Source: Bacteroidales bacterium (GTDB taxonomy: Bacteria; Bacteroidota; Bacteroidia; Bacteroidales; UBA12077). Taken from it: a stretch of 64,000 nucleotides of DNA. The notes under the pieces are model-generated. The model had not been told where the DNA came from. It made no database searches and was given only the letters and a program-made list of their open reading frames with translations. Each line of letters opens with the position of its first letter. The first letter of the stretch is position 1. The position numbers and the translations under genes were made by a program. Shown piece after piece: positions 14,991 to 24,203 of this stretch. The DNA lies in NCBI GenBank assembly GCA_016342685.1, contig JAEINU010000001.1, positions 248,001 to 312,000 on the forward strand, read 5' to 3'.

Positions 14991-15430
14991 AGTATATAAA
15001 AGGCAACTAGAAAATTCCGGGGGCTTATATGCGTTGAAATTGCATCACCAAAACTGCGATTTGATTTATTAGAAATCAGTGCGAATTTTCTTCGTCAATG
15101 AATATTCTCTATAGCTTAGTAGTTACAAATTTAATTGTACTTCCCATAATTATACTTTTCAACTTGTTCAATACACATTGAAGAACTTTCAACTAACCCA
15201 ACTTTGCCGTAATCGGAAATAAGTAATTACAACTCTAATATTACTTTTTTGTTTTCATGAACAATTCAGCAACTAATCTGAAAAGTATGGTAGTATCGCT
15301 GCACAGTGTGTAACAGCGTTTCAGAAAAAATGCGGATGTTTTTGCGTTTTGACTAAGTTTTTCTTGATTAGTTAAGTAGTAAAACAAATTTGTGATTTTA
15401 CCATTCTAACGTAAACTATTAGGAAGTTTG
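14991..15430. other. Gene-free stretch before the CRISPR-Cas locus
   Basis: No gene seen. It holds an anti-repeat-like sequence at 15034-15054 on the plus strand and, at about 15296-15385, a degraded relative of the attC-like sites (GTGTGTAAC, then TTTTTGCGTTTTGACTAAG and a TTTTTCTTGATTAG). It may therefore be the eroded end of the cassette array. Confidence 0.45.
15034..15054 (+). ncRNA. Second anti-repeat-like sequence
   Basis: TTGAAATTGCATCA matches the complement of the CRISPR repeat at 13 of 14 positions, the mismatch being a G-U wobble. CCAAAAC then pairs with the repeat's first 7 bases with one mismatch, leaving a 2-nt bulge. A TGATTT/AAATCA hairpin lies just downstream (about 15061-15077). 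No terminator or clear promoter is seen. The active tracrRNA is more likely the minus-strand gene at 15434. Confidence 0.35.
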
Positions 15431-15433
15431 GTG

Positions 15434-15510
15434 CAAAAAAAACTCCCACCAAAGCGGGAGTATAGGATTTATATCCTTCGGCATATAGCCTTATTGTGAT
15501 AAGATGTAAT
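15434..15510 (-). ncRNA. tracrRNA of the type II-C system
   Basis: Read on the minus strand, the anti-repeat region (15493 to about 15517) contains TATTACATCTTATCACAAT. It pairs with the first 18 bases of the CRISPR repeat through 16 pairs including G-U wobbles, around a 2x2 internal loop. AAGGCTATATGCCG follows (GGC/GCC stem, 15480-15490), the nexus seen in many II-C tracrRNAs, then an AGGAT/ATCCT hairpin (15464-15477). The end is an ACTCCC/GGGAGT terminator (15442-15461) with an 8-T run. It is transcribed divergently from cas9. The 5' end (about 15506-15512) is inferred from the -7 box. Confidence 0.82.
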
Positions 15511-15513
15511 ACT

Positions 15514-15521
15514 CAAAGTTA
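15514..15521 (-). promoter_or_regulatory. -7 box of the tracrRNA promoter
   Basis: TAACTTTG on the minus strand, an exact TAnnTTTG box. A TTTG lies 23 nt upstream (15545-15548), slightly longer than the usual 19-21. Transcription would begin within the anti-repeat and give an RNA of about 75 nt. Confidence 0.6.
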
Positions 15522-15613
15522 AATAAAAAATATAAAGTATTAAACAAAAAGCTTGAATTTTATTAACTTTATGAGAACCAATTGTAAAAGAAAAGAGAAA
15601 AATATATACGATT

Positions 15614-18600
15614 ATGACAAAAATATTAGGATTAGATTTAGGTACAAATAGCATTGGATGGGCTATTGTAGAAACTGAAAATAATAAGAGTTTTGAACTA
15701 ATAGAAAAAGGGGTTCATATATTTCAAGAAGGTGTAAAAATTGAAAAAGGAATAGAAGGTTCTAAAGCAGAAGAAAGAACAGGTTACAGAAGTGCAAGAA
15801 GATTAAAATTCAGACGGAAATTAAGAAAAATTAGTACACTCAGAGTGTTAATAGAAAATGATTATTGTCCTAAGCTAACAGAACAAGAATTAAAAGATTG
15901 GAGATATAAAAAAGTTTATCCAATTAATGATGAATTCAGAAAATGGTTGTCCACTGATGATACTCTTAATAAAAATCCATATTTCTTTAGGAATCTTGCA
16001 GTAACAGAAAGGTTAGATTTATCAATAAGGGAAAATAGATACAATTTAGGAAGAGCCTTTTATCATTTATCGCAAAGAAGGGGCTTTTTAAGCAATCGAT
16101 TAGAAGGAACAAAAGAAAGTGATGGTGCAATAAAAAAAGCAATATCTGAATTAACAGAAAAGAAAGAAGAAAGAACTTTAGGTCAATACTTTTATGAGAA
16201 ATATAATGCTGGTGAGAAAATTAGAAATCAGTATACCCATAGAGAAGCTCATTATTTAGAAGAATTTAATGAAATATGTGAGATACAAAAAATTGAATCC
16301 AATGTTAAGGATGGTATTCAGAAAGCGATATTTTATCAAAGACCATTAAAATCTCAAAAAGGTTTGATTGGTAAATGTCCATTTGAAAAGAATAAACCAA
16401 GATGTTCTTCTTCTCATCCTTTGTTTGAAGAGTATAGAATGTTATGTTTTGTTAACAATATTAAAATTAAAACTCCTGATGATGAAAAGCTAAGATTTCT
16501 AAATAAGCAAGAGAAAGAGAAAATTGCTCCGTTATTTCATAGAAAGAGTAAAGAACATTTCGATTTTGATGATATTGCAAAACAATTAGCTCCTAAGAAT
16601 CAATATAAGTTTTATAAAGCAAGTCTTAAGTATCCCGAAGACTATCTTTTTAACTACTCAATGAAAACTACTGTAAGTGGTTGTCCTGTTTCTGCTCGAT
16701 TTGAAAGTATTTTTGGAGAGAACTGGAAAGAATTAAAGATTCAGCATACTAGAGAAAAGGATAGTAAAGTATCATTTATTGATATTTATGATGTATGGCA
16801 TGTGTTATTAACTTTTAATGATGATGATAAGCTGGTTCAGTTTGCAGTGAATAAGCTAGGTCTAAAAGATGAAAAACTAAAAGAATTTACTAATCTAAAT
16901 TTAAAGAATGATTATAGTTCATTGAGTTTAAAAGCAATTAATAATGTTTTACCTTATTTAAGAGAAGGTTTAATTTATTCTCATGCGATATTCTTGGCAA
17001 ATATGGGAAATGCTATTTCAAAAGAAATATGGAATCAAGAAGAGAATAGAACGTTAATACAAAAAGAAGTACTTGAACTCATTCAAACTCAAAACCAAGA
17101 AAAGTTAATTATTGATGTTGTAAATGGTTTAATAAAGAAGTGTAAAGAAAATAATTGGCATTGGAGCGAAGAAGCAAAAGAACAATACAAAAAGGATATA
17201 GAAAGTAATATTATTTCAGAGTTTGGAAAAGATCGTTGGAGTAAATTTGATGATAAGAAACAAAAGAATATTATTGATAACGCGATTGATCAGTTCAAAA
17301 AACAAATTCAAAAAAATAATGGTAAAGCAGATTTTCTGAGGGTTGAGACAATTGATGAACGGGTTAAAAGTTTCTTAGAAGATAACTTTGATGTAGACAA
17401 AGAAGACTTAGAAAGGCTTTATCATCCTTCTGCAATTGAAGTTTTTAAACAACCCAAAAGAGCTGAAGATGGTCGTAAATATCTCGGTAGTCCAATGGTT
17501 TCTAGTGTTAGAAATCCAATGGCTATGCGAGCTCTTCATCAACTCAGAAAGTTGATTAATGAAATGATTAAACAAGATGTAGTTGATGAGAATACGAAAA
17601 TAAATGTAGAAATGTCGCGTGATTTAAAAAATGCCAATGAACGAAAAGCTTTACAGAGTTGGCAGCGCGATAGAGAAAATCTACATAAAGAGTATTATGC
17701 GAGAATACAAGAGCATTTTAATTCTTCGGGTATAAAAAGAGAACCATCTGAAACCGATATTTTAAAATATCAACTGTGGGAAGAACAAGAACACAAATGT
17801 ATTTATACAGGCGAAAGTATTGGAATATCTAATTTTTTAGGAAACAGTACATCATTTGATATTGAACATACAATTCCACGAAGCTTGTCATTCGATAATT
17901 CACAGCAAAATAAAACACTTTGCCAGAATAAATTCAACAGAGATATTAAGCGGAATAAAATCCCTTTTGAATTAGCAGAACATAGTGAGATATTAGGAAG
18001 AATTGACAAATGGAAAGAAAAATATGAAGGTTTAGAAAAACAAGTTCAAATACAAGTTAGAAAATCAAGGTCAGCAGCAACTAAAGATTCCAAGGATTTT
18101 GCTATTCAACGTAGACATAAATTGGCTGTTGAAAGAGACTATTGGAGAAATAAATACGAACGTTTTACAATGCAAGAAGTAAAATCGGGATTTAAAAATA
18201 GTCAGATGGTAGATATAGGTATAATTACCAAGTATTCACGTTTATATCTCAAAACCTTATTCGATAAAGTTTATACAGTTAAAGGAAATACAGTTGCCGA
18301 TTTCAGAAAAATCTGGGGATTACAAGATGAATACGAAAAGAAAGCAAGAATTAACCATATTCACCATTGTGTCGATGCTATTACAATAGCTTGCATTACC
18401 AAACAGAATTATGAGAACTTAGCTAAATTTTATCACGATTCAGAAGAAATGTTTATTTCTCGAAGTGATAAAAAACCTAAAGTTTCTAAACCATGGAAAA
18501 CATTTACCGAAGATGTTAAAGAAATCGAAAAAGAAGTTTTGGTTTCGCATTATACTCCCGATAATCTGCATAAACAAAGTAAAAAGAAACTTAGAAAAAG

Positions 18601-19519
18601 GGGTGTGGTTGAAAAGAACAAAGATGGAAATGTCATTTATCAAAAGGGAGATACAGTAAGGGGAAGTTTGCATAAAGAAACATTCTATGGTGCAATTAAA
18701 CGAGAAGTGGTTAATAAGGAAGGAGAAAAAGAAGAAAGAGTACTTTATGTAGTTCGCAAACCAATTGACTCTTTAAGTGCAGGTGATATTAAAAATATTG
18801 TCGACGATGCAGTTCGGGAAAAAATACAAACAGCAATAAATGAAAAGGGTATAAAACAAGCTTTAAGTGAACCTATTTGGATGAATGAAGAAAAGCAAAT
18901 ACCAATAAAGAAAGTACGCTGTTATACTCCAACAGTAACAAACCCAATCCATCTTAAAAATCATAGAGATGTATCGAAACAAGATTACAAACAATCTTAT
19001 CATGTTACGAATGATGGTAATTATTTAATGGCGATTTACGAAGGAAAAGACGACAAGGGGAAAATTAAACGTGATTTCGAAATAGTAAATAACCTTAAAG
19101 CAGGAGAATATTTTAAACAGTCAGTACAAGTTACATTAAAGGCTCAAGGAATAGAATATTTAGAAGGATTAATTCCTGATTCAAAAGAAGCAAAAAATAC
19201 TTTATTGTCAAAAAAATATATAATAAAAACAGGTACGATGGTATTATTATGGGAGGAAACCCCAGATGAAATATGGGAATTAGATCTTTTTCAAAAAAAT
19301 GTTCGTTTATATAAAATTGTAAAATTTGATAAAAGTGGAAGGATTTATTTTAGACCTCATAATGAAGCAAGACCAGCATCTGAACTTAAAGAAGTATATA
19401 ATCTTAATACAAACATACATTGTGAACAGTTACGACTTCCTGCAAATAAATTTAATGCTTTGGTTGAAGGTTACGATTTTAAAATAAATGTGTTGGGTCA
19501 AATTGAAAAATTAATATAA
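15614..19519 (+). CDS. cas9: Cas9 endonuclease, type II-C
   Basis: 1301 residues, within the range of larger II-C Cas9 proteins. RuvC-I is LGLDLGTNSIGWA with catalytic D8; an arginine-rich bridge helix follows (about 60-85, RRLKFRRKLRK). RuvC-II is NVEMSRD with E666; HNH is FDIEHTIPRS with H752; RuvC-III is HHCVDAITIA with H918 and D921. All catalytic residues are present, so the nuclease should be active. The C-terminal 300 residues would hold the PAM-interacting domain. It overlaps cas1 by one base (TAATG). No csn2 or cas4 is present, which with the size fixes subtype II-C. Confidence 0.97.
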   Translation: MTKILGLDLGTNSIGWAIVETENNKSFELIEKGVHIFQEGVKIEKGIEGSKAEERTGYRSARRLKFRRKLRKISTLRVLIENDYCPKLTEQELKDWRYKKVYPINDEFRKWLSTDDTLNKNPYFFRNLAVTERLDLSIRENRYNLGRAFYHLSQRRGFLSNRLEGTKESDGAIKKAISELTEKKEERTLGQYFYEKYNAGEKIRNQYTHREAHYLEEFNEICEIQKIESNVKDGIQKAIFYQRPLKSQKGLIGKCPFEKNKPRCSSSHPLFEEYRMLCFVNNIKIKTPDDEKLRFLNKQEKEKIAPLFHRKSKEHFDFDDIAKQLAPKNQYKFYKASLKYPEDYLFNYSMKTTVSGCPVSARFESIFGENWKELKIQHTREKDSKVSFIDIYDVWHVLLTFNDDDKLVQFAVNKLGLKDEKLKEFTNLNLKNDYSSLSLKAINNVLPYLREGLIYSHAIFLANMGNAISKEIWNQEENRTLIQKEVLELIQTQNQEKLIIDVVNGLIKKCKENNWHWSEEAKEQYKKDIESNIISEFGKDRWSKFDDKKQKNIIDNAIDQFKKQIQKNNGKADFLRVETIDERVKSFLEDNFDVDKEDLERLYHPSAIEVFKQPKRAEDGRKYLGSPMVSSVRNPMAMRALHQLRKLINEMIKQDVVDENTKINVEMSRDLKNANERKALQSWQRDRENLHKEYYARIQEHFNSSGIKREPSETDILKYQLWEEQEHKCIYTGESIGISNFLGNSTSFDIEHTIPRSLSFDNSQQNKTLCQNKFNRDIKRNKIPFELAEHSEILGRIDKWKEKYEGLEKQVQIQVRKSRSAATKDSKDFAIQRRHKLAVERDYWRNKYERFTMQEVKSGFKNSQMVDIGIITKYSRLYLKTLFDKVYTVKGNTVADFRKIWGLQDEYEKKARINHIHHCVDAITIACITKQNYENLAKFYHDSEEMFISRSDKKPKVSKPWKTFTEDVKEIEKEVLVSHYTPDNLHKQSKKKLRKRGVVEKNKDGNVIYQKGDTVRGSLHKETFYGAIKREVVNKEGEKEERVLYVVRKPIDSLSAGDIKNIVDDAVREKIQTAINEKGIKQALSEPIWMNEEKQIPIKKVRCYTPTVTNPIHLKNHRDVSKQDYKQSYHVTNDGNYLMAIYEGKDDKGKIKRDFEIVNNLKAGEYFKQSVQVTLKAQGIEYLEGLIPDSKEAKNTLLSKKYIIKTGTMVLLWEETPDEIWELDLFQKNVRLYKIVKFDKSGRIYFRPHNEARPASELKEVYNLNTNIHCEQLRLPANKFNALVEGYDFKINVLGQIEKLI

Positions 19520-20409
19520 TGTTAAAACGTACTTTGTATTTTACCAAACCAAGTTATTTATCTCTTAAAAATAAGCAGTTGTTTGTAGAGATAAAAGGAG
19601 ACGAACAAACCAAAAAGGTTCCTATAGAAGATATTGGTTTTATGCTTATCGAGAATATGCAAATTACATTAAGCATGCCTTTAATCGAAGAGTTAATGAA
19701 TAATAATGTGGCAGTAATATTTTGCAATTCTAAGCATCATCCGCAGTCCATGTTATTAAATATGGAAGGAAATCACCAACAAACAGAAGTATACAGACAA
19801 CAAGTTGCCGCTTCCGAGCCTTTAAAAAAGAATCTTTGGAAACAAACCATTGTGGCTAAAATCGAAAATCAAGCAAAGGTTTTAGATAAATTAGGGTTCG
19901 ATTCAACACCTTTACCGCATTTAGCTAAACAAGTAAAAAGTGGCGATAGCGATAATCGTGAAGGAATGGCAGCGCGTTTATACTGGAAAAGATTATTTGG
20001 CGAAAGTTTTATACGCGATCGATATGGCGATTGGCCTAATTCAATATTAAATTATGGATATATTGTTTTACGCGCAGCTGTGGCTCGTGCTTTAACTGGC
20101 TCAGGTTTATTACCTTCTTTTGGTATTTTTCATAGTAATCGGTACAATGCTTTTTGTTTAGCCGACGATATTATGGAACCTTACAGACCTTTTGTTGATT
20201 TGTGTGTTTGGGATATTTGTCAAAAATATCCCGATATTAATGTGGTTGAAAAAGAAATAAAAGCCGAAATCCTCGAAATCCTTTCTTCCGATGTTGCAAT
20301 GAAAAAACAAACTCGACCATTAATGATTGCAATTACACATACAACAGCATCTCTAGTAGCGTGTTTTACAGGGACTAAAAAACAAATTGAGTTTCCGTTA
20401 ATTGTTTAA
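19519..20409 (+). CDS. cas1: Cas1 integrase
   Basis: 296 residues, the usual length for type II Cas1. The metal-binding residues are present: E148 (NREGMAARLYW), H205 (FGIFHSNRYN) and E220 (DDIMEPYRP). With Cas2 it forms the complex that inserts new spacers at the leader end of the array. Its start shares a base with the cas9 stop and it ends 3 bp before cas2, so cas9-cas1-cas2 form a single coupled operon. Confidence 0.97.
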   Translation: MLKRTLYFTKPSYLSLKNKQLFVEIKGDEQTKKVPIEDIGFMLIENMQITLSMPLIEELMNNNVAVIFCNSKHHPQSMLLNMEGNHQQTEVYRQQVAASEPLKKNLWKQTIVAKIENQAKVLDKLGFDSTPLPHLAKQVKSGDSDNREGMAARLYWKRLFGESFIRDRYGDWPNSILNYGYIVLRAAVARALTGSGLLPSFGIFHSNRYNAFCLADDIMEPYRPFVDLCVWDICQKYPDINVVEKEIKAEILEILSSDVAMKKQTRPLMIAITHTTASLVACFTGTKKQIEFPLIV

Positions 20410-20412
20410 TTC

Positions 20413-20751
20413 ATGGAACATAACCGTTTAAATGCGTATCACATTATGTGGCTTTTTGTTTTTTTCGATTTACCAACAAACATAAAAAAAGAGCGAAAAG
20501 CTGCGGCTAGATTCCGAAAAGATTTAATTAAAGATGGTTTTACAATGATGCAATATTCGGTTTACATTCGTCATTGTGCAAGTAAAGAAAGCGGGGAAGT
20601 ACATGCAAAAAGAATAAAATCATGTATTCCCGAAAAAGGGCAAGTAAGTATTTTGCGGATAACAGATAAACAATATAGCGATATTATGAATTATTGGGGA
20701 ATTAAAGAAAAACCTTTACCCGAAGGTCCTAAACAATTAGAAATATTTTAA
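20413..20751 (+). CDS. cas2: Cas2
   Basis: 112 residues. The ferredoxin-like fold begins with WLFVFFDLP, D19 being the conserved acidic residue; MMQYSVYIRHC is the second typical strand. It is the structural partner of Cas1 in spacer acquisition. The reading frame stops 161 bp before the first repeat. Confidence 0.96.
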   Translation: MEHNRLNAYHIMWLFVFFDLPTNIKKERKAAARFRKDLIKDGFTMMQYSVYIRHCASKESGEVHAKRIKSCIPEKGQVSILRITDKQYSDIMNYWGIKEKPLPEGPKQLEIF

Positions 20752-20912
20752 TAACTTAGCTTGTTCTTTGACGTATTGATATATTTTACTTGATTTAAGA
20801 ACTAGAATTATGATTTTGTATATCAAAGTTACTTCCTGTGGACTAGAAGTATTAGAAAAAATATGCTATTTTGCTTTAATACTAAGGCTAAATAAGGCTT
20901 ATGAGAACCCAG
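20752..20912 (+). promoter_or_regulatory. CRISPR leader
   Basis: 161 bp, AT-rich, gene-free, between cas2 and repeat 1. The degenerate repeat is at the far end of the array, so this is the leader side, where new spacers enter and from which the pre-crRNA should be transcribed. Several partial -7 boxes are seen (for example CTATTTTGC), but no exact promoter. Confidence 0.7.
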
Positions 20913-22595
20913 GTTGTGGTTTGATGTAATTTCAAGATCATAAAAAACGTGTTTTGTATAATCTGTCACCATTTTTAAGTTGTGGTTTGATGTAATTTCA
21001 AGATCATAAAAAACAACAACTACTGCAAAGACATAAACAAGGCTGTTGTGGTTTGATGTAATTTCAAGATCATAAAAAACAGAGATTTTTTTATTAATTT
21101 CTGCCTCTTCGTTGTGGTTTGATGTAATTTCAAGATCATAAAAAACCTATCAAACGACAATGCAGATGTTGACGGAGTTGTGGTTTGATGTAATTTCAAG
21201 ATCATAAAAAACTGGATTATCGTTTTGCTCTGTATCTTCTGTGTTGTGGTTTGATGTAATTTCAAGATCATAAAAAACAGGAACTTAATCTACCAACACC
21301 ATTTTTAGGTTGTGGTTTGATGTAATTTCAAGATCATAAAAAACATTATTGATATTTTTAAACGATTAGGTTTTGTTGTGGTTTGATGTAATTTCAAGAT
21401 CATAAAAAACCCAAAGCAAATGAATAATGAAGCCTTGTTAGTTGTGGTTTGATGTAATTTCAAGATCATAAAAAACAATGATTTAAAAGCACAAGAAGCA
21501 GGAATAGTTGTGGTTTGATGTAATTTCAAGATCATAAAAAACTAAAGATATTATGTTAACCGATAGCAAAGGGTTGTGGTTTGATGTAATTTCAAGATCA
21601 TAAAAAACAAAAGACAAATGAAAACATCAGACCATCAGTTGTGGTTTGATGTAATTTCAAGATCATAAAAAACTAAACCCGTTATCAGATAACCATTTAT
21701 TAGTTGTGGTTTGATGTAATTTCAAGATCATAAAAAACTATAATTAAAAAGCCCTGCATAATTAATGGTTGTGGTTTGATGTAATTTCAAGATCATAAAA
21801 AACAGTTGATAATTCATACATTAAAGCATACAAGTTGTGGTTTGATGTAATTTCAAGATCATAAAAAACTAATAGTTTTCCAAGATGATCTCGTAACGGG
21901 TTGTGGTTTGATGTAATTTCAAGATCATAAAAAACTGAAAGATATTGCTAACCCATGGAAACTACGTTGTGGTTTGATGTAATTTCAAGATCATAAAAAA
22001 CCTAGCTTTGATAAACATTTCACCATGAGTAGTTGTGGTTTGATGTAATTTCAAGATCATAAAAAACTCAGAGATTAAAAGACATAGAAGACCAGCAGTT
22101 GTGGTTTGATGTAATTTCAAGATCATAAAAAACATATTGGAATTGTGGTATGCGTGGCAAATGGTTGTGGTTTGATGTAATTTCAAGATCATAAAAAACA
22201 AAGGAAAGTATTTAGAAATCAAGTTGAGGGTTGTGGTTTGATGTAATTTCAAGATCATAAAAAACTCCAGAAGAAAAGTATATTAATGGAGGTTGGTTGT
22301 GGTTTGATGTAATTTCAAGATCATAAAAAACATAAATTACTTGCAACTTTTTTGCGCACTAGTTGTGGTTTGATGTAATTTCAAGATCATAAAAAACTAC
22401 TTTAGAAGAGCATCATGCTATTTTAGAGTTGTGGTTTGATGTAATTTCAAGATCATAAAAAACGCTTGTTCGGAATAGGATAATGTATAATAAGTTGTGG
22501 TTTGATGTAATTTCAAGATCATAAAAAACCTGCTGTTGCTTATTATTTAAGGCATTACGGTTGTGGTTTGATGTAATTGTAAGAATTTAAATAAG
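20913..22595 (+). CRISPR. Type II-C CRISPR array, 26 repeats and 25 spacers
   Basis: The 36-bp repeat begins GTTGTGGTTTGATGTAATTT and ends CATAAAAAAC. Twenty-five copies are identical as read; the 26th (22560-22595) keeps only its first 19 bases and then diverges, marking the old end. Spacers are 30 nt except numbers 11, 12 and 13, which are 29 nt. Orientation (GTTG at the 5' end of the crRNA repeat part) agrees with the tracrRNA anti-repeat. No spacer is repeated, and I saw no match to the rest of this window. Confidence 0.98.
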
Positions 22596-22602
22596 CGTTT
22601 AT

Positions 22603-23787
22603 TTACCAAGTAATATTTCTCAGTTGCTTGTTTATATGCTCTTGGCTTAAATGGATATAAATCATTGATGTTTCAATGTCAGCATGCCCCATTAATTTCA
22701 TAATTAAATAAGGATTATAAGTTAATTCTGCTAACATTGTACCAAATGTATGCCTAGCTATATGAAAAGTTAAACGCATTGAAATGTCGGCATTTAGAGC
22801 CAATATTTTAAGTTGTCTATTCATATGCTGATTTGTGATTCTTGGAAAAATGTAAGAGCTCTTATTATCAACGTATTGTAAAATATAGTTTAATGGTTTG
22901 CCGTTGAATAATAGAGAGATAGGTAATGTGACAGGTTTTTCAACCTTTTCCATTTTTTTAACTATCGTATAGTTCCCGTTATCATTTAATAGATGCCTTT
23001 TTTCAAGTGAAATAACATCAGAAAAACGCAATCCCGAATAACAACTAAATAGAAACATATCTTTAACGATTTGTAATTCAGGGTACGCTGGGTTAATTAC
23101 AGTTTCTTCAATGTTCTTTATTTCTTGATTACTAAGACTAATTCGTTCACTTTTCTCTCTTTTAAATAAATCCTTTAAGTGAAAATAAGGGTTCTTTGTT
23201 TCTTCAAATAAACCATTTAGATAAGCTATTTTCAAAAATCTTTTTATATGTTGATGATGCTTGGCTATTGTGTTTCTTTTTAATCCCTTTGTTGTTTTTA
23301 GAAATCGATCAAATTCTTTAATGAGGTTAATGTTTATTTCGGAGAAAAGGATATCTGTTTTAAATTCGGTTAATAGGTTGTACGTGTATTCATGCTCTTT
23401 TCTTGTTCCACGCTTCATGTTAGGGTCTATTTCATTTTTATAAAAGCTTATGAAGCTATTAACATTGATTTGTTTTCCTTTTAAAAAAGTTTCTAACTTT
23501 TCTAATGTCAAAATGTCATTCTTTATGTGTAATTCAAAGGCATAACTTTCAATATTATGACATAGATCACTTAATATTTTATTATATTGAATGGCATTTG
23601 AATTTTTTGAATTAATTATTTTTTTATCATCATTCCATTCAATTCCCTTTACGAATACGCCAGTGTTTATGTACTTTCTGAACGTATTTGCACCGCTTTG
23701 ATAAACTTCTATTTCTAATGCAGCTTTATTGTCTTTGTTTAACTTACCACGTCTATTAAAGACTAATTTTGTCTTAACTAATTTCAT
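22603..23787 (-). CDS. Tyrosine recombinase (island integrase)
   Basis: 394 residues. An arm-binding/SAM-like N-terminal half (1-215) of the type common in Bacteroidota mobile elements precedes a catalytic domain with R254 (SGLRFSDV), a Lys near 277, H342-x-x-R345 (HIARHTFG), H368 (MGHAD) and the nucleophile Y377 (SMIYIHL). All residues for strand exchange are present. The gene lies between the CRISPR array, whose last repeat is 7 bp from its stop codon, and the 3' end of tRNA-Pro. It most likely integrated the island there. It is not an integron IntI, as no IntI-specific insertion is seen. Confidence 0.9.
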   Translation of the reverse strand: MKLVKTKLVFNRRGKLNKDNKAALEIEVYQSGANTFRKYINTGVFVKGIEWNDDKKIINSKNSNAIQYNKILSDLCHNIESYAFELHIKNDILTLEKLETFLKGKQINVNSFISFYKNEIDPNMKRGTRKEHEYTYNLLTEFKTDILFSEININLIKEFDRFLKTTKGLKRNTIAKHHQHIKRFLKIAYLNGLFEETKNPYFHLKDLFKREKSERISLSNQEIKNIEETVINPAYPELQIVKDMFLFSCYSGLRFSDVISLEKRHLLNDNGNYTIVKKMEKVEKPVTLPISLLFNGKPLNYILQYVDNKSSYIFPRITNQHMNRQLKILALNADISMRLTFHIARHTFGTMLAELTYNPYLIMKLMGHADIETSMIYIHLSQEHINKQLRNITW

Positions 23788-23975
23788 ATTTCAATTTTAT
23801 TTTTGCTACACTTTTTTAAAAAGTGTAGCAAAGTGTAACAAGAATGTAGCAAAAAGTGTATCAAAAACTGATAAAATGTATTTTTTAATGAGAAATGTAA
23901 AAATAATAAAACCTTTGTAGTATTACAATACAAAGGTTGTTGAGAAAATTCGTTAAAAAGTGGTGTTTTAAATCG

Positions 23976-24050
23976 TCGGGATGAGAAGATTCGAACTTCC
24001 GGCCCCTGGTCCCCCAGACCAGTACTCTAACCTGGCTGAGCTACATCCCG
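23976..24050 (-). tRNA. tRNA-Pro (anticodon GGG)
   Basis: The acceptor stem CGGGATG/CATCCCG plus discriminator A, a D-loop with AGCTCAGCCAGG, the anticodon arm CTGGT-CTGGGGG-ACCAG (anticodon GGG) and a T-arm with GTTCGAATC fold as a normal tRNA. No CCA is encoded. Its 3' end faces the recombinase gene, the usual position of an integration site. Confidence 0.95.
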
Positions 24051-24203
24051 ATTGAAATACAAAAATAAAGATCAAAACTTAATATGCAAACTTTAATATA
24101 AATTTAAATATGGTATATTTATTGATTGTAAGATGCAATAATTATATAAATATTTATATAATTGCGTATTGAATTTTAAGATAAACAATAAAAAATAAAT
24201 AGA

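Noticed and set aside
15469-15654. 61-codon minus-strand frame over the cas9 start
   Set aside because: It overlaps the tracrRNA and the cas9 start, and no protein-like features are seen; the structured RNA explains the region better.
20999-22258. Open frames on the minus strand across the array with a repeated MILKLHQTTT motif
   Set aside because: They are translations of the CRISPR repeat and spacers; the 66-bp period keeps the frame open. They are not genes.
20913-22595. Self-targeting spacers
   Set aside because: By eye no spacer matched other parts of the window; only a genome-wide search could exclude or show it.
22603-23787. The recombinase as an integron integrase
   Set aside because: Its sequence fits Bacteroidota phage/transposon-type tyrosine recombinases and it lies at the tRNA, not at the head of the cassettes.
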